Source: Elusimicrobiota bacterium
Lineage (GTDB): Bacteria > Elusimicrobiota > Elusimicrobia > JACQPE01
Assembly (NCBI GenBank): GCA_016180815.1
Contig: JACPAN010000009.1
Coordinates: 41,505 to 105,504, forward strand
DNA length: 64,000 bases
Reading direction: 5' to 3'
Below, one piece after another: positions 23,885 to 30,709 of the stretch. The notes under the pieces were generated by a model. The model was given only the letters and a program-made list of their open reading frames with translations, searched no databases and was not told the DNA's origin. The position numbers were made by a program, and so were the translations under genes. The stretch's first letter is position 1. Every line of letters starts with the position of its first letter.

Positions 23885-24928
23885 ATGGCTTTTATTCGAG
23901 CTGTTGCCGTCTGCTCTCCGGAGCACCGCTACCCCCAGGAAGAATTGGCTGAAGCGGTAGGCGCTTGTTTCGGTTCGGGCGCGGGCGCGCGTCGTATTTT
24001 TCAGAACGCCGGAATTCGTTCGCGGCGTTTGGCGCAGCCGATTCAATGGCATTTAAAACCCAAAAGTTTCCAAGAAAAAAACGATGACGCCGTCGTAAAA
24101 GCCTGCGAATTGTCCAACGGGGCTCTGTCGGCCTTGGCCGCTCAAGCCGGGTTCAGCCTTGATGATTTGGACCATCTGGTGACCGTCAATTCAACGGCCT
24201 TGGCGACCCCGACGCTCGACGCGCTGCTGATTCATCGAATGGGCCTTCGTCCGACCATCGGGCGCACGCCCTTGTTCGGCTTGGGTTGTTTGGGCGGGGC
24301 GGCCGGGCTTTCACTGGCGGCCCGCTTGGCCGACGCGCGTCCCCAAGAGCGCGTGGCGCTCGTGTGCGTGGAACTGTGCGGTCATACGTTTAATCCTGCG
24401 GACCAAAGCGCTAAAAACGTGGTGGCGGCCGGGCTTTTCGCCGACGGCGCGGCCGCTGTTCTTTTATCAGGCCGCCAAGGGCCCGGAGCGCGCCTTGAGA
24501 TTATTCGCTCCGGGTCCATGACGTTTCCGGATTCCATCGGGGTCATGGGCTGGCATTTTTCCGAGCTGGGCTTGGGCCTGGTTTTAGCTCGCGATCTTCC
24601 CGACGTGGTGCGGCGGCATTTGGCGCCGGCCTTGAGTTCGTTCTTAACGGGCGCCGGAGTCCGCTTTGATGAAATCAAACATTTCATCGTCCATCCCGGC
24701 GGGCCCAAGGTCATTGACGCGGTGCGGGATTCTCTTCATTTGAGCGAAGAACATCTTCGCGCCAGCCGCCGGCATCTTGAGGAATGCGGCAATTTATCCT
24801 CGGCCAGCGTGCTGTTTGTTTTGCGCGATGTCCTTGAGCAAACGGCCGTCCGGCCCGGGGAATTGGGTCTTCTCTTCGCGTTAGGTCCGGGATTTTCGGC
24901 GGAGTTTTTACTGCTGAAGTTTTTGTAA
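23885..24928 (+). CDS. type III polyketide synthase (chalcone/stilbene synthase-like)
   Basis: A 347-residue thiolase-fold enzyme that condenses an acyl-CoA starter with malonyl-CoA. The catalytic triad is intact: C135 (LFGLGCLGGAAG), H270 (HFIVHPGGPK) and N303 (ECGNLSSAS). Length and order fit bacterial type III PKSs making alkylpyrones or alkylresorcinols. The start is ATG 23885 (MAFIRAVAV); an earlier in-frame ATG at 23723 lies inside the preceding gene. No methyltransferase or monooxygenase typical of alkylresorcinol clusters is adjacent. It is convergent with the zinc-ribbon TPR gene, 13 bases apart. Product unknown. Confidence 0.85.
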   Translation: MAFIRAVAVCSPEHRYPQEELAEAVGACFGSGAGARRIFQNAGIRSRRLAQPIQWHLKPKSFQEKNDDAVVKACELSNGALSALAAQAGFSLDDLDHLVTVNSTALATPTLDALLIHRMGLRPTIGRTPLFGLGCLGGAAGLSLAARLADARPQERVALVCVELCGHTFNPADQSAKNVVAAGLFADGAAAVLLSGRQGPGARLEIIRSGSMTFPDSIGVMGWHFSELGLGLVLARDLPDVVRRHLAPALSSFLTGAGVRFDEIKHFIVHPGGPKVIDAVRDSLHLSEEHLRASRRHLEECGNLSSASVLFVLRDVLEQTAVRPGELGLLFALGPGFSAEFLLLKFL

Positions 24929-24941
24929 GCCGTTAGGGCCC

Positions 24942-25805
24942 TTATTCCAAGAACGATTCCAGCTGCTTCAAGCGCCTGATGAGCTCGGCGGAGCGCACAT
25001 TGTCGCCGTCGAGCTTGACCGCATCATCCGCGTACTCTTTTGCTTTGGCGTAGTATTGCTTGGCTTCGATGCGGTCCAAGACCTGAATCGCCTCGCTGGT
25101 GCGCATGGCGTAAACCGCGGCTAAATGCGAAAGGCATAAAGAAAGGGCTTGGTTTTGGGTCATATTGGGCAAATGTTTGGGTTTGTTGCGGCTGATTAAA
25201 TCCTTGGCCTGGACAAATTCCCGTTCCGCCGCGTCCAAGAGCCCCTGGCTCATGTAGAGAATCCCAAGATTAAGCCTCGCTTCTCCCAGGGTATTGTCTT
25301 TTTTGATGGCCAGCCCGAATTCCTCCTCCGCCTTGCTCAGGCGCTGCTGCCCCGCAAAAATCACGCCCCGGCGGAAATGTTTGCCGGCCGAGTAAAAATT
25401 GGGCAAGGCATTGGTCCCAACCACCAGAAGCGACATCACCACTCCGAGCAAGAATCCCTGCCATTTTCTGGTCTTGAGCAGATAAACGGGAAAAACCAGA
25501 AACCATAAAGCCAAGGTGCCCAAGGTCCACGGCCATCGGGGCATATTCCATTTCGGCGAGTCCATGAACACCCAAACTGTGCTGGCCGCGACCGCGATGT
25601 AGGCGACGGCCGCCACTTCCAGCATGGGGTGAAAGTACACGCCTAAGATGCCGACGGCGAACAACCCGGTTACGCCCAATGTGTTCATCCAGGGCGCCCC
25701 AGCGCCGGACGCAGCCGCTTTAGAAGCGCCTTTGGCCGATCGGCCGCAGGTCATGCAATAAGCGGCGTGATCCGGATTTTTTTGTCCGCAAGAAAGGCAA
25801 AACAT
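24942..25805 (-). CDS. zinc-ribbon membrane protein with TPR repeats
   Basis: A 287-residue protein. An N-terminal zinc ribbon (C3, C6, C17, C20) is followed by an Ala/Gly linker, three or four membrane segments (about 40-60, 64-80, 93-110, 117-135) and a cytoplasmic-type tail with TPR-like helices (AEEEFGLAIKKDNTLGEARL; LNLGILYMSQGLLDAAEREF). This zinc ribbon-TM-TPR layout is common among proteins of unknown function in deep-branching Gram-negatives. It probably acts as an envelope scaffold. No operon partner; tRNA-Ile2 lies upstream on the same strand. Confidence 0.65.
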   Translation of the reverse strand: MFCLSCGQKNPDHAAYCMTCGRSAKGASKAAASGAGAPWMNTLGVTGLFAVGILGVYFHPMLEVAAVAYIAVAASTVWVFMDSPKWNMPRWPWTLGTLALWFLVFPVYLLKTRKWQGFLLGVVMSLLVVGTNALPNFYSAGKHFRRGVIFAGQQRLSKAEEEFGLAIKKDNTLGEARLNLGILYMSQGLLDAAEREFVQAKDLISRNKPKHLPNMTQNQALSLCLSHLAAVYAMRTSEAIQVLDRIEAKQYYAKAKEYADDAVKLDGDNVRSAELIRRLKQLESFLE

Positions 25806-25891
25806 TTTTCCCTCCCTGCAAGTCTAGCTGGGGCCGAAGACCTTTGCAATGGCTGGTTAAGAATTTCGTACTTTTCGTAAAGAAGAAATTC

Positions 25892-25965
25892 TGGGCCCGG
25901 CTGGACTTGAACCAGCGACCAACCCGTTATGAGCGGGGCGCTCTAACCGACTGAGCTACGGGCCC
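25892..25965 (-). tRNA. tRNA with CAT anticodon, probably tRNA-Ile2 (lysidine type)
   Basis: Acceptor gggcccg/cgggccc, D stem gctc/gagc, anticodon loop ctcataa (CAT), T arm gctgg-ttcaagt-ccagc, discriminator A, no encoded CCA. The 3' half (ttggtcgctggttcaagtcc) is like bacterial tRNA-Ile2. C4-G69 and C5-G68 fit the TilS recognition pairs, so isoleucine is favoured over methionine. One anticodon-stem end pair is mismatched. Confidence 0.9.
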
Positions 25966-25999
25966 GTATGGACGCTATTATTGCTAAAGTTGCTAAGCA

Positions 26000-26170
26000 A
26001 TGTCCGTTTTGCGCGACCTGATGTTGAGTTTTTTAACCGGATTGGCGGTCGGGGGTTTGTTCCGTGCCATTAATCTTCCCGTGCCTGCGCCCAACACCTT
26101 GGCCGGAGTTTTAGGAGTGGCCGGACTCTTCGCCGGGTTTCTTTTAGTCGAGCGTTTTTTCAAGCGTTAG
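26000..26170 (+). CDS. XapX-domain (DUF1427-like) small membrane protein
   Basis: A 56-residue protein with two hydrophobic segments (LMLSFLTGLAVGGLFRAI and TLAGVLGVAGLFAGFLLVER) and the central LPVPAPNTLAGV that is typical of XapX domains. It is a small inner-membrane protein of unknown function. It begins 34 bases beyond the 5' end of the tRNA gene, on the opposite strand. It ends next to an inverted repeat shared with the convergent hydrolase gene. Confidence 0.75.
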   Translation: MSVLRDLMLSFLTGLAVGGLFRAINLPVPAPNTLAGVLGVAGLFAGFLLVERFFKR

Positions 26171-26211
26171 TGGACGCAGACTGTCAAAGGAATTATCGCT
26201 GCGTCCACTAA
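26167..26211. terminator. inverted repeat between convergent genes, terminator-like
   Basis: Perfect 13-bp stem ttagtggacgcag / ctgcgtccactaa with a 19-base loop, covering the stop codons of both the XapX gene and the opposite-strand hydrolase. There is no proper T-run after it on the plus strand; on the minus strand a short A/T stretch adjoins. It may be a bidirectional terminator. Confidence 0.45.
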
Positions 26212-27095
26212 CTTAAAAAGTCAAGGATCGCTTTGTTGACGGGCTCCGATTTTTCTTCATGCAGCCAATGCCCGCCGTCCGATAAGAAGTGAACCCTCAG
26301 CAAGCCCCCGAAATAGCGGTCCATGCGCTCGGCGATGGCCCGCTGGTAAAAGCGGTCCTTCTGGCCCCATAACAGCATGGTGTCCGAGCGGATCAGGGGC
26401 GCGCGCTTGATTTGCCAAAACTGATGGCGCCAGACCGAGCGGTACCAGTTAAGCCCCGCGCTGACGCTGCCGGGTTTGGTGAGGGCTTGGCGCAGGTAAT
26501 CGATGTCTTTATGCGTGAACGTCCCGGGAGGCAGCGCCGGATCCTTGAACGCATAGTCGAGGAGCGGTTTGCAGGCGTCTTTCGACAGCAGTAATTCAGG
26601 CAGGCGGGGTATTTGGAAAAAGAAAAACGGCCAGGTCTTGAAAATTTGAGTCGGGCTCATGATGAGTTCGCGGCGCCAGGCCCGAATATGCGGGCTGTTG
26701 ATCAACACCAGCTTGCGCACGAACTTGGGGTGTTCGGCCGCCACGCGCTGAGCCACGATGCCGCCCCAATCGTGCCCGACCAAAGAGGCTTGACCCTGGC
26801 CCAAAGTGCGGATGGCTCCGGCCACGTCTTTGGCCAATTCTTCGAGGCGATAGTTTTTGATCAAGGGCATGCTGTCCGAGTCGTTGACGCCGCGAAGATC
26901 GATGGCCACGGCCCGGAAGCGTTCACCGAGCACGGGCAATTGCCGGCGCCAGGTGTACCAGCAGCTTGGGAATCCATGAATCAAAAGCACAAGCTCGCCG
27001 CGTCCGCATTCCGCGTAATGCAGGCGGATATTATTGGTGCGGACATAACCGTATTTGAGGTTGCTAACCGGCGCGTCGCCCGGGTGAGAAGTCAT
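26208..27095 (-). CDS. alpha/beta hydrolase, epoxide hydrolase-like
   Basis: A 295-residue alpha/beta hydrolase. Oxyanion motif HGFP at 40-43, nucleophile D109 in VGHDWGGIVAQ, acid Asp region LLWGQKDRF and catalytic His in DGGHWLHEE. The Asp nucleophile and HGFP point to the epoxide hydrolase/haloalkane dehalogenase group. The canonical lid tyrosines cannot be assigned with certainty. It could detoxify epoxides, possibly including leaked products of the PaaA-like enzyme at 10.5 kb, though that is speculation. It is divergent from the nucleotidyltransferase gene, 32 bases apart. Confidence 0.78.
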   Translation of the reverse strand: MTSHPGDAPVSNLKYGYVRTNNIRLHYAECGRGELVLLIHGFPSCWYTWRRQLPVLGERFRAVAIDLRGVNDSDSMPLIKNYRLEELAKDVAGAIRTLGQGQASLVGHDWGGIVAQRVAAEHPKFVRKLVLINSPHIRAWRRELIMSPTQIFKTWPFFFFQIPRLPELLLSKDACKPLLDYAFKDPALPPGTFTHKDIDYLRQALTKPGSVSAGLNWYRSVWRHQFWQIKRAPLIRSDTMLLWGQKDRFYQRAIAERMDRYFGGLLRVHFLSDGGHWLHEEKSEPVNKAILDFLS

Positions 27096-27127
27096 CGTTT
27101 CATTTTATGTTTTCTTAAAATAAGCGC

Positions 27128-27868
27128 ATGATCCCCAAGGCCATGCCTCAAGAAGCGGTGCTGCTGATCGGCGGGTTGGGCACGCGTTTGGGCGAATTGA
27201 CCAAGAATACCCCGAAGCCCATGCTGCCGTTAAACGGGCGGCCGTTCCTCGAATACCTGTTGCTGCGTTTGAACAAGCAAGGCTGCCGCCGTTTTATTTT
27301 GGCCGTCGCTTATCACGCCGAAGAGGTCCGGCGTTATTTCGGGGACGGAAAAAAGTGGGGCGTTGACATCGTTTATTCCGATCCCGATGGGCGCCAACTG
27401 GGCACCGGAGGCTCCATTAAGGAAGCCGAGGAATTGATTAAAGGCGGGCATTTTTTCGTCTTAAACGGCGACGTTTATTTTGACGCTCCTTTGAGGGAGC
27501 TTTGGGCATTCCACGCGCAACAGGCCGCGTCCGTGACCTTGGGTTTAGCCGGCGTGCCTGACGGCGGCCGCTACGGACGGGTGGCGCTGGAGCCTGATGG
27601 GCATATCTCGGCTTTTTTGGAGAAAGACCCCGGCTCCGGGGGTCCGGCTACGATCAACGGCGGCCTTTACGTTTTCGATAAAAAGGTCTTGGGCGCTATT
27701 CCTTGCGGCGCCGATTTTTCATTGGAACGGGAGTTGTTCCCGAAGCTGACCGGACGGGGCCTTTACGGCCGTTGTTTCCCCAAGGCTTTTTTTATCGATA
27801 TCGGCACTCCCGAAGACTACCGGCGCGCCGGGCAATTGCGGCGTTTCGGAGGGGCGATAGGGGAATGA
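27128..27868 (+). CDS. sugar-phosphate nucleotidyltransferase (HddC/RfbA-like)
   Basis: A 246-residue NTP-transferase of the GT-A-like fold. It activates a sugar 1-phosphate to an NDP-sugar. The signature LIGGLGTRLGELTKNTPKPM (residues 13-32), substrate motifs LNGDVYFD and GTGGSIKEA, and C-terminal IDIGTPEDYRRA are present. The short form without a hexapeptide domain resembles D-glycero-D-manno-heptose 1-phosphate guanylyltransferase or mannose/glucose-1-P transferases. The sugar cannot be assigned. A second Met at residue 6 is an alternative start. It suggests surface polysaccharide or LPS-type glycan synthesis. Confidence 0.82.
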   Translation: MIPKAMPQEAVLLIGGLGTRLGELTKNTPKPMLPLNGRPFLEYLLLRLNKQGCRRFILAVAYHAEEVRRYFGDGKKWGVDIVYSDPDGRQLGTGGSIKEAEELIKGGHFFVLNGDVYFDAPLRELWAFHAQQAASVTLGLAGVPDGGRYGRVALEPDGHISAFLEKDPGSGGPATINGGLYVFDKKVLGAIPCGADFSLERELFPKLTGRGLYGRCFPKAFFIDIGTPEDYRRAGQLRRFGGAIGE

Positions 27869-27874
27869 TATACT
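27869..27874 (+). promoter_or_regulatory. -10 box for the zinc-ribbon coiled-coil gene, leaderless
   Basis: TATACT followed by 7 bases and the ATG at 27882; no ribosome site can fit. A weak -35 (ttcgga) lies 18 bases upstream in the end of the preceding gene. Confidence 0.45.
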
Positions 27875-27881
27875 AAAATTT

Positions 27882-28664
27882 ATGACGGAAGAACCTTCCG
27901 CGCCCTCTTCGGAAACTTCGGCCCAGGCTCCGGTTCAACCGGAACTTTCCTATCGAGAGATTTTGAAACGTCTGATCGCGCTGCAGGTCAAAGACAGCGA
28001 ATTGATCGGGCTTCGCGCCCAAATCGAGGAAATCAACGCGACGATTCTTGCGGCTCAAGAGGCCCTTAAACAAGAAGAAGCTGATTTGCAGAAATCCAAG
28101 GAAGCGCAGAAGCAACTGACCTTGGACCACAAGAACTGCGAACTGGAAATCGGCAAATTCGACGCTGAAATCGCCAAACGCGCGGGTAGCCTTCAACAGG
28201 TCAAAACCAACGAAGCTTATCAGGCGCTTTTAGCCGAGATGGGCGCGCTTAAAAAGAAAAAGGATGACGCCGAGACAAAAATCCTTGAAATTTTGGAAAC
28301 AATGGACGTGGATAAAAAAGCCGAGACGGAAAACCGCCGCGCCTTTGAGACCACGAAACGGCAGCGGGAGTCCGAGATCAAAGAAATCGAAATCCGCCGT
28401 TCGGGCCTTGAGCAGGAAGCAAAGAACCGCCAAGGCGAGCGCGATGCCTTGGTCGGTGATTTGCCGCCTTCGGTCTATACCCGCTACGAGCGCCTGAGGG
28501 CCAGAAGAGAAGGAGTGGCGCTCGTGCCCATTCTTGAGGGTTCCTCTTGCGGCGGCTGTCAAATGCACGCCACCCAACAGGTCATCAACGATTTGCTTAA
28601 AGGCAAGGATTTTCTTTCCTGCGAACGCTGCCAGAGAATTCTCTACATTCCGGAAAAGACTTAA
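27882..28664 (+). CDS. coiled-coil protein with C-terminal C4 zinc ribbon (PF02591 type)
   Basis: A 260-residue protein: disordered N-terminus (1-25), long antiparallel coiled coil (about 30-195) and a C-terminal zinc ribbon with SCGGCQMH and SCERCQRIL. This layout matches the widespread zf-RING_7/CT398-like family, for which nucleic-acid binding has been proposed. Helices contain KTNEAYQALLAEM, a conserved turn in the family. In many genomes the gene precedes an RNase HI-family gene and rnpB, as it does here (10-base gap to the RNase HI gene), so a role in RNA metabolism is plausible. Confidence 0.82.
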   Translation: MTEEPSAPSSETSAQAPVQPELSYREILKRLIALQVKDSELIGLRAQIEEINATILAAQEALKQEEADLQKSKEAQKQLTLDHKNCELEIGKFDAEIAKRAGSLQQVKTNEAYQALLAEMGALKKKKDDAETKILEILETMDVDKKAETENRRAFETTKRQRESEIKEIEIRRSGLEQEAKNRQGERDALVGDLPPSVYTRYERLRARREGVALVPILEGSSCGGCQMHATQQVINDLLKGKDFLSCERCQRILYIPEKT

Positions 28665-28674
28665 CCCGCATCGA

Positions 28675-29109
28675 GTGAAATTAACCATCTATATCGACGG
28701 AGCTTGCCGCTTTAATCCGGGCCCGGCCGGCATCGGCGTTTGGATTATCGGCGATGAGGGCCGGACCATCGCCGAAATTTCGGAATATATCGGTGAGGCG
28801 ACCAACAATGTGGCGGAGTGGGGCGCTTATTTGCGGGCGCTGAAAGAGGCTTTGGCTCTGGGCGCCGGCGAAGCCGTGATTTTTACGGATTCAAAATTAT
28901 TGGCCGAGCAGGTGCGGGGGACATTTAAAGTGCGCGATCCTCGCCTGCAGGGTTTCTGGCGCGAGGCGAAGCGCCTTGAGCCGAAATTCACCCGCATGAC
29001 GCTCACTCATATCCCGAGGGAAAATAACAAACGGGCGGATGCCTTGTCCAAAAAGGCCGTCGAGGGCAGGCCTCGCCAAAGCGAAAAGCCCGCAGCGGAA
29101 GCGCCGTAA
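28675..29109 (+). CDS. ribonuclease HI-family protein
   Basis: A 144-residue RNase H fold protein that cleaves RNA in RNA-DNA hybrids. All four catalytic acids are in place: D8 (IYIDGACR), E48 (NNVAEWGAY), D72 (IFTDSKLL) and D122 (NKRADALSKKA). The start is GTG at 28675, 10 bases after the zinc-ribbon gene stop; an ATG at 28534 lies inside that gene. It has the short RnhA-like form without an N-terminal hybrid-binding domain. The last codons overlap, in antisense, the extended P1 helix of rnpB. Confidence 0.85.
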   Translation: MKLTIYIDGACRFNPGPAGIGVWIIGDEGRTIAEISEYIGEATNNVAEWGAYLRALKEALALGAGEAVIFTDSKLLAEQVRGTFKVRDPRLQGFWREAKRLEPKFTRMTLTHIPRENNKRADALSKKAVEGRPRQSEKPAAEAP

Positions 29110-29506
29110 TCAAGGTCCTGTACCCCGAATTCTGTTCCCCCTTAACATCAGGGGGCGAGAGCCATGTCTCTATGCGGCTCGGGGGCGCGTTATACGAACA
29201 TTCCGAGCCAGAACCGATCGTATCGCGCCGTTTGCCTTGCTCCGGGTGGGGTTTTCCAGCCTCGGGCATTGCTGCCCAAGGTCGTGAGCCCTTACCTCAC
29301 GGTTTCACTTTTCGCCATCCCCCGGGGTTCTCCCGGGGCATTCGGCGACCTGTTCTCTGTGGAACTGATCCATGCGCCGGCGATTGTTCACCGGCACCCC
29401 GCCTGTTAGACGGCACCCTGCTCTGCGGAGTTCGGAATTTCCTCTGGGCCGTCCCTTTCGAGACGGACAGCGGCTCTCCGGACCCGATTCGCTTTCAACC
29501 CGCTGC
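29092..29506 (-). ncRNA. rnpB: RNase P RNA, bacterial type A
   Basis: Read on the minus strand, the conserved 5' P4 region (gaggaaattccgaactcc), the cagagcagggtgcc segment, cacagagaacaggtcgccg, the gaggtaagggctcac stretch, ccacccggagcaaggcaaac and the closing acagaattcggggta are all in the expected order. P4 carries a compensatory gaattc pairing. P1 can be followed as ggtcc/ggacc, aatc/gatt, aagcg/cgctt and gcagcgg/ccgctgc, which sets the ends near 29506 and 29092. That helix would place the 3' end inside the last codons of the convergent RNase HI gene. Ends are approximate. The RNA matures tRNA 5' ends with RnpA. Confidence 0.92.
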
Positions 29507-29517
29507 GAGCTTAACAA

Positions 29518-29524
29518 TATAATA
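29518..29524. promoter_or_regulatory. shared bidirectional -10 region of rnpB and rsmH
   Basis: On the plus strand TATAAT (29518-29523) lies 17 bases before the rsmH ATG. On the minus strand the overlapping TATTAT (29519-29524) faces rnpB, whose RNA begins about 12-15 bases on. One A+T-rich core thus seems to serve both directions. The rsmH -35 would lie inside rnpB. Confidence 0.5.
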
Positions 29525-29540
29525 CCACGTAGGCCCAATC

Positions 29541-30434
29541 ATGCCACATCAACCCGACGTCAACGAACCGACCGTCCATACGCCTGTTCTGCTTGAGGAA
29601 GCGATCCGTTTTTTAGTCGGCGATGAGCGCGGGTTTTACGTGGATTTAACCTTGGGCATGGGCGGGCATACCCAGGCGCTGCTGGAGCGTTTTCCGCAGG
29701 CGCGTTGTTTGGGCTTGGATCGCGATCCGCAAAGCCTGGAGTTGGCGCGGGAGCGATTGCAAAAATGGGGCGACCGGGTTACGCTCAAAGCGGCCAATTT
29801 CGCCCAGGTGGACCATGTGCTGGCTGGGATCAATCAAGAAAAAGTCAGCGGGATGCTCTTTGATCTGGGGCTTTCCACCGTTCAGATTTTAAACAGCGGC
29901 CTTGGTTTGAGCTATCAAAAGGACGAGCCTCTCGACATGCGTTTGGATCGGACGCCGCAGACGCCGTCCGCCGCCGAATTGCTTGCCGGATTATCGGCGC
30001 CCCAACTCGAGCGCCTGTTGACCGATTACGGTGAACTACCCAGGCCCCTGGCCAGGAAAATAGCCCGTTGTCTGTCGTCAGGGCCAATTAAAACCACGGG
30101 CCGGCTCATCGAATGTCTGCAAACCGTGACCGCCAATCGAGGCTTATGGGCTCGCGTGTTTCAGGCGTTGAGGATCGCGGTCAACCGGGAGATGGAGAAT
30201 CTTGAGCGGATGCTCGAAACTGCGCCCCGCCGTCTTGCCGCGGGCGGGCGCTTGGTCGGTATTTCTTTTCATTCCCTGGAAGACCGTTTGGTGAAGCGCG
30301 CGTTTCGCCGTTTGGCCGCCGAGGAGTCGGCGCGCCTGCTGACGCGTTCCCCGGTCGTTGCCGGGCCTGATGAAGTCCGGAACAATCCCAAATCACGCTC
30401 GGCCAAGCTGCGGGCATTGGAAATGACCCGATGA
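29541..30434 (+). CDS. rsmH: 16S rRNA (cytosine1402-N4)-methyltransferase RsmH
   Basis: A 297-residue SAM-dependent methyltransferase (MraW) that methylates C1402 in the 16S rRNA decoding centre. TPVLLEEAI, the SAM loop DLTLGMGGHTQALL, FDLGLSTVQ, EPLDMRLD and the C-terminal ISFHSLEDRLVK are family marks, and length is normal. It opens the division/cell-wall cluster; no mraZ precedes it. The gene starts only 11 bases from the likely transcription start, so the leader is very short. Its stop overlaps the ftsL-like start (ATGA). Confidence 0.95.
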   Translation: MPHQPDVNEPTVHTPVLLEEAIRFLVGDERGFYVDLTLGMGGHTQALLERFPQARCLGLDRDPQSLELARERLQKWGDRVTLKAANFAQVDHVLAGINQEKVSGMLFDLGLSTVQILNSGLGLSYQKDEPLDMRLDRTPQTPSAAELLAGLSAPQLERLLTDYGELPRPLARKIARCLSSGPIKTTGRLIECLQTVTANRGLWARVFQALRIAVNREMENLERMLETAPRRLAAGGRLVGISFHSLEDRLVKRAFRRLAAEESARLLTRSPVVAGPDEVRNNPKSRSAKLRALEMTR

Positions 30435-30709
30435 CCGGCGGAGCTTCCCGAAAAAAGATGTTGGTCGCGGCCATCATGACCATGGCGGTTTTCTTTTTAG
30501 TGGTGTGGGTGCGGACTCAGGTGATTCGAAGCGGGTACCGTTTGACGGAGTTGAAAGAAGCGTTCAGAAAGGCGGATTTGGATTTGGCTGAAACGGAAAT
30601 CCGTCTGACCAAGCTTAAGGCGCGGCCGAGCGCCGCCAAAAAAGCCAGAGACCAGGGTTACCGGCTTCCGGGCGAGTACGCTCCGGAAAAAATTAAATAT
30701 TTACGATGA
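30431..30709 (+). CDS. ftsL: FtsL-like bitopic division protein
   Basis: A 92-residue protein with a basic N-terminus, one membrane segment (LVAAIMTMAVFFLVVWV, about 11-27) and an extracytoplasmic heptad-like helix (YRLTELKEAFRKADLDLAET). FtsL sequences are poorly conserved. The call rests on this topology and the position between rsmH and the PBP3 gene, where ftsL always lies. It would join FtsB/FtsQ in the divisome to activate FtsWI. Start and stop overlap neighbouring genes by 4 bases. Confidence 0.75.
   Translation: MTGGASRKKMLVAAIMTMAVFFLVVWVRTQVIRSGYRLTELKEAFRKADLDLAETEIRLTKLKARPSAAKKARDQGYRLPGEYAPEKIKYLR

Noticed and set aside
29164..29538. Open frames on both strands in 29.1-29.5 kb
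   Set aside because: The stretch is RNase P RNA; conserved rnpB segments occur in order on the minus strand.
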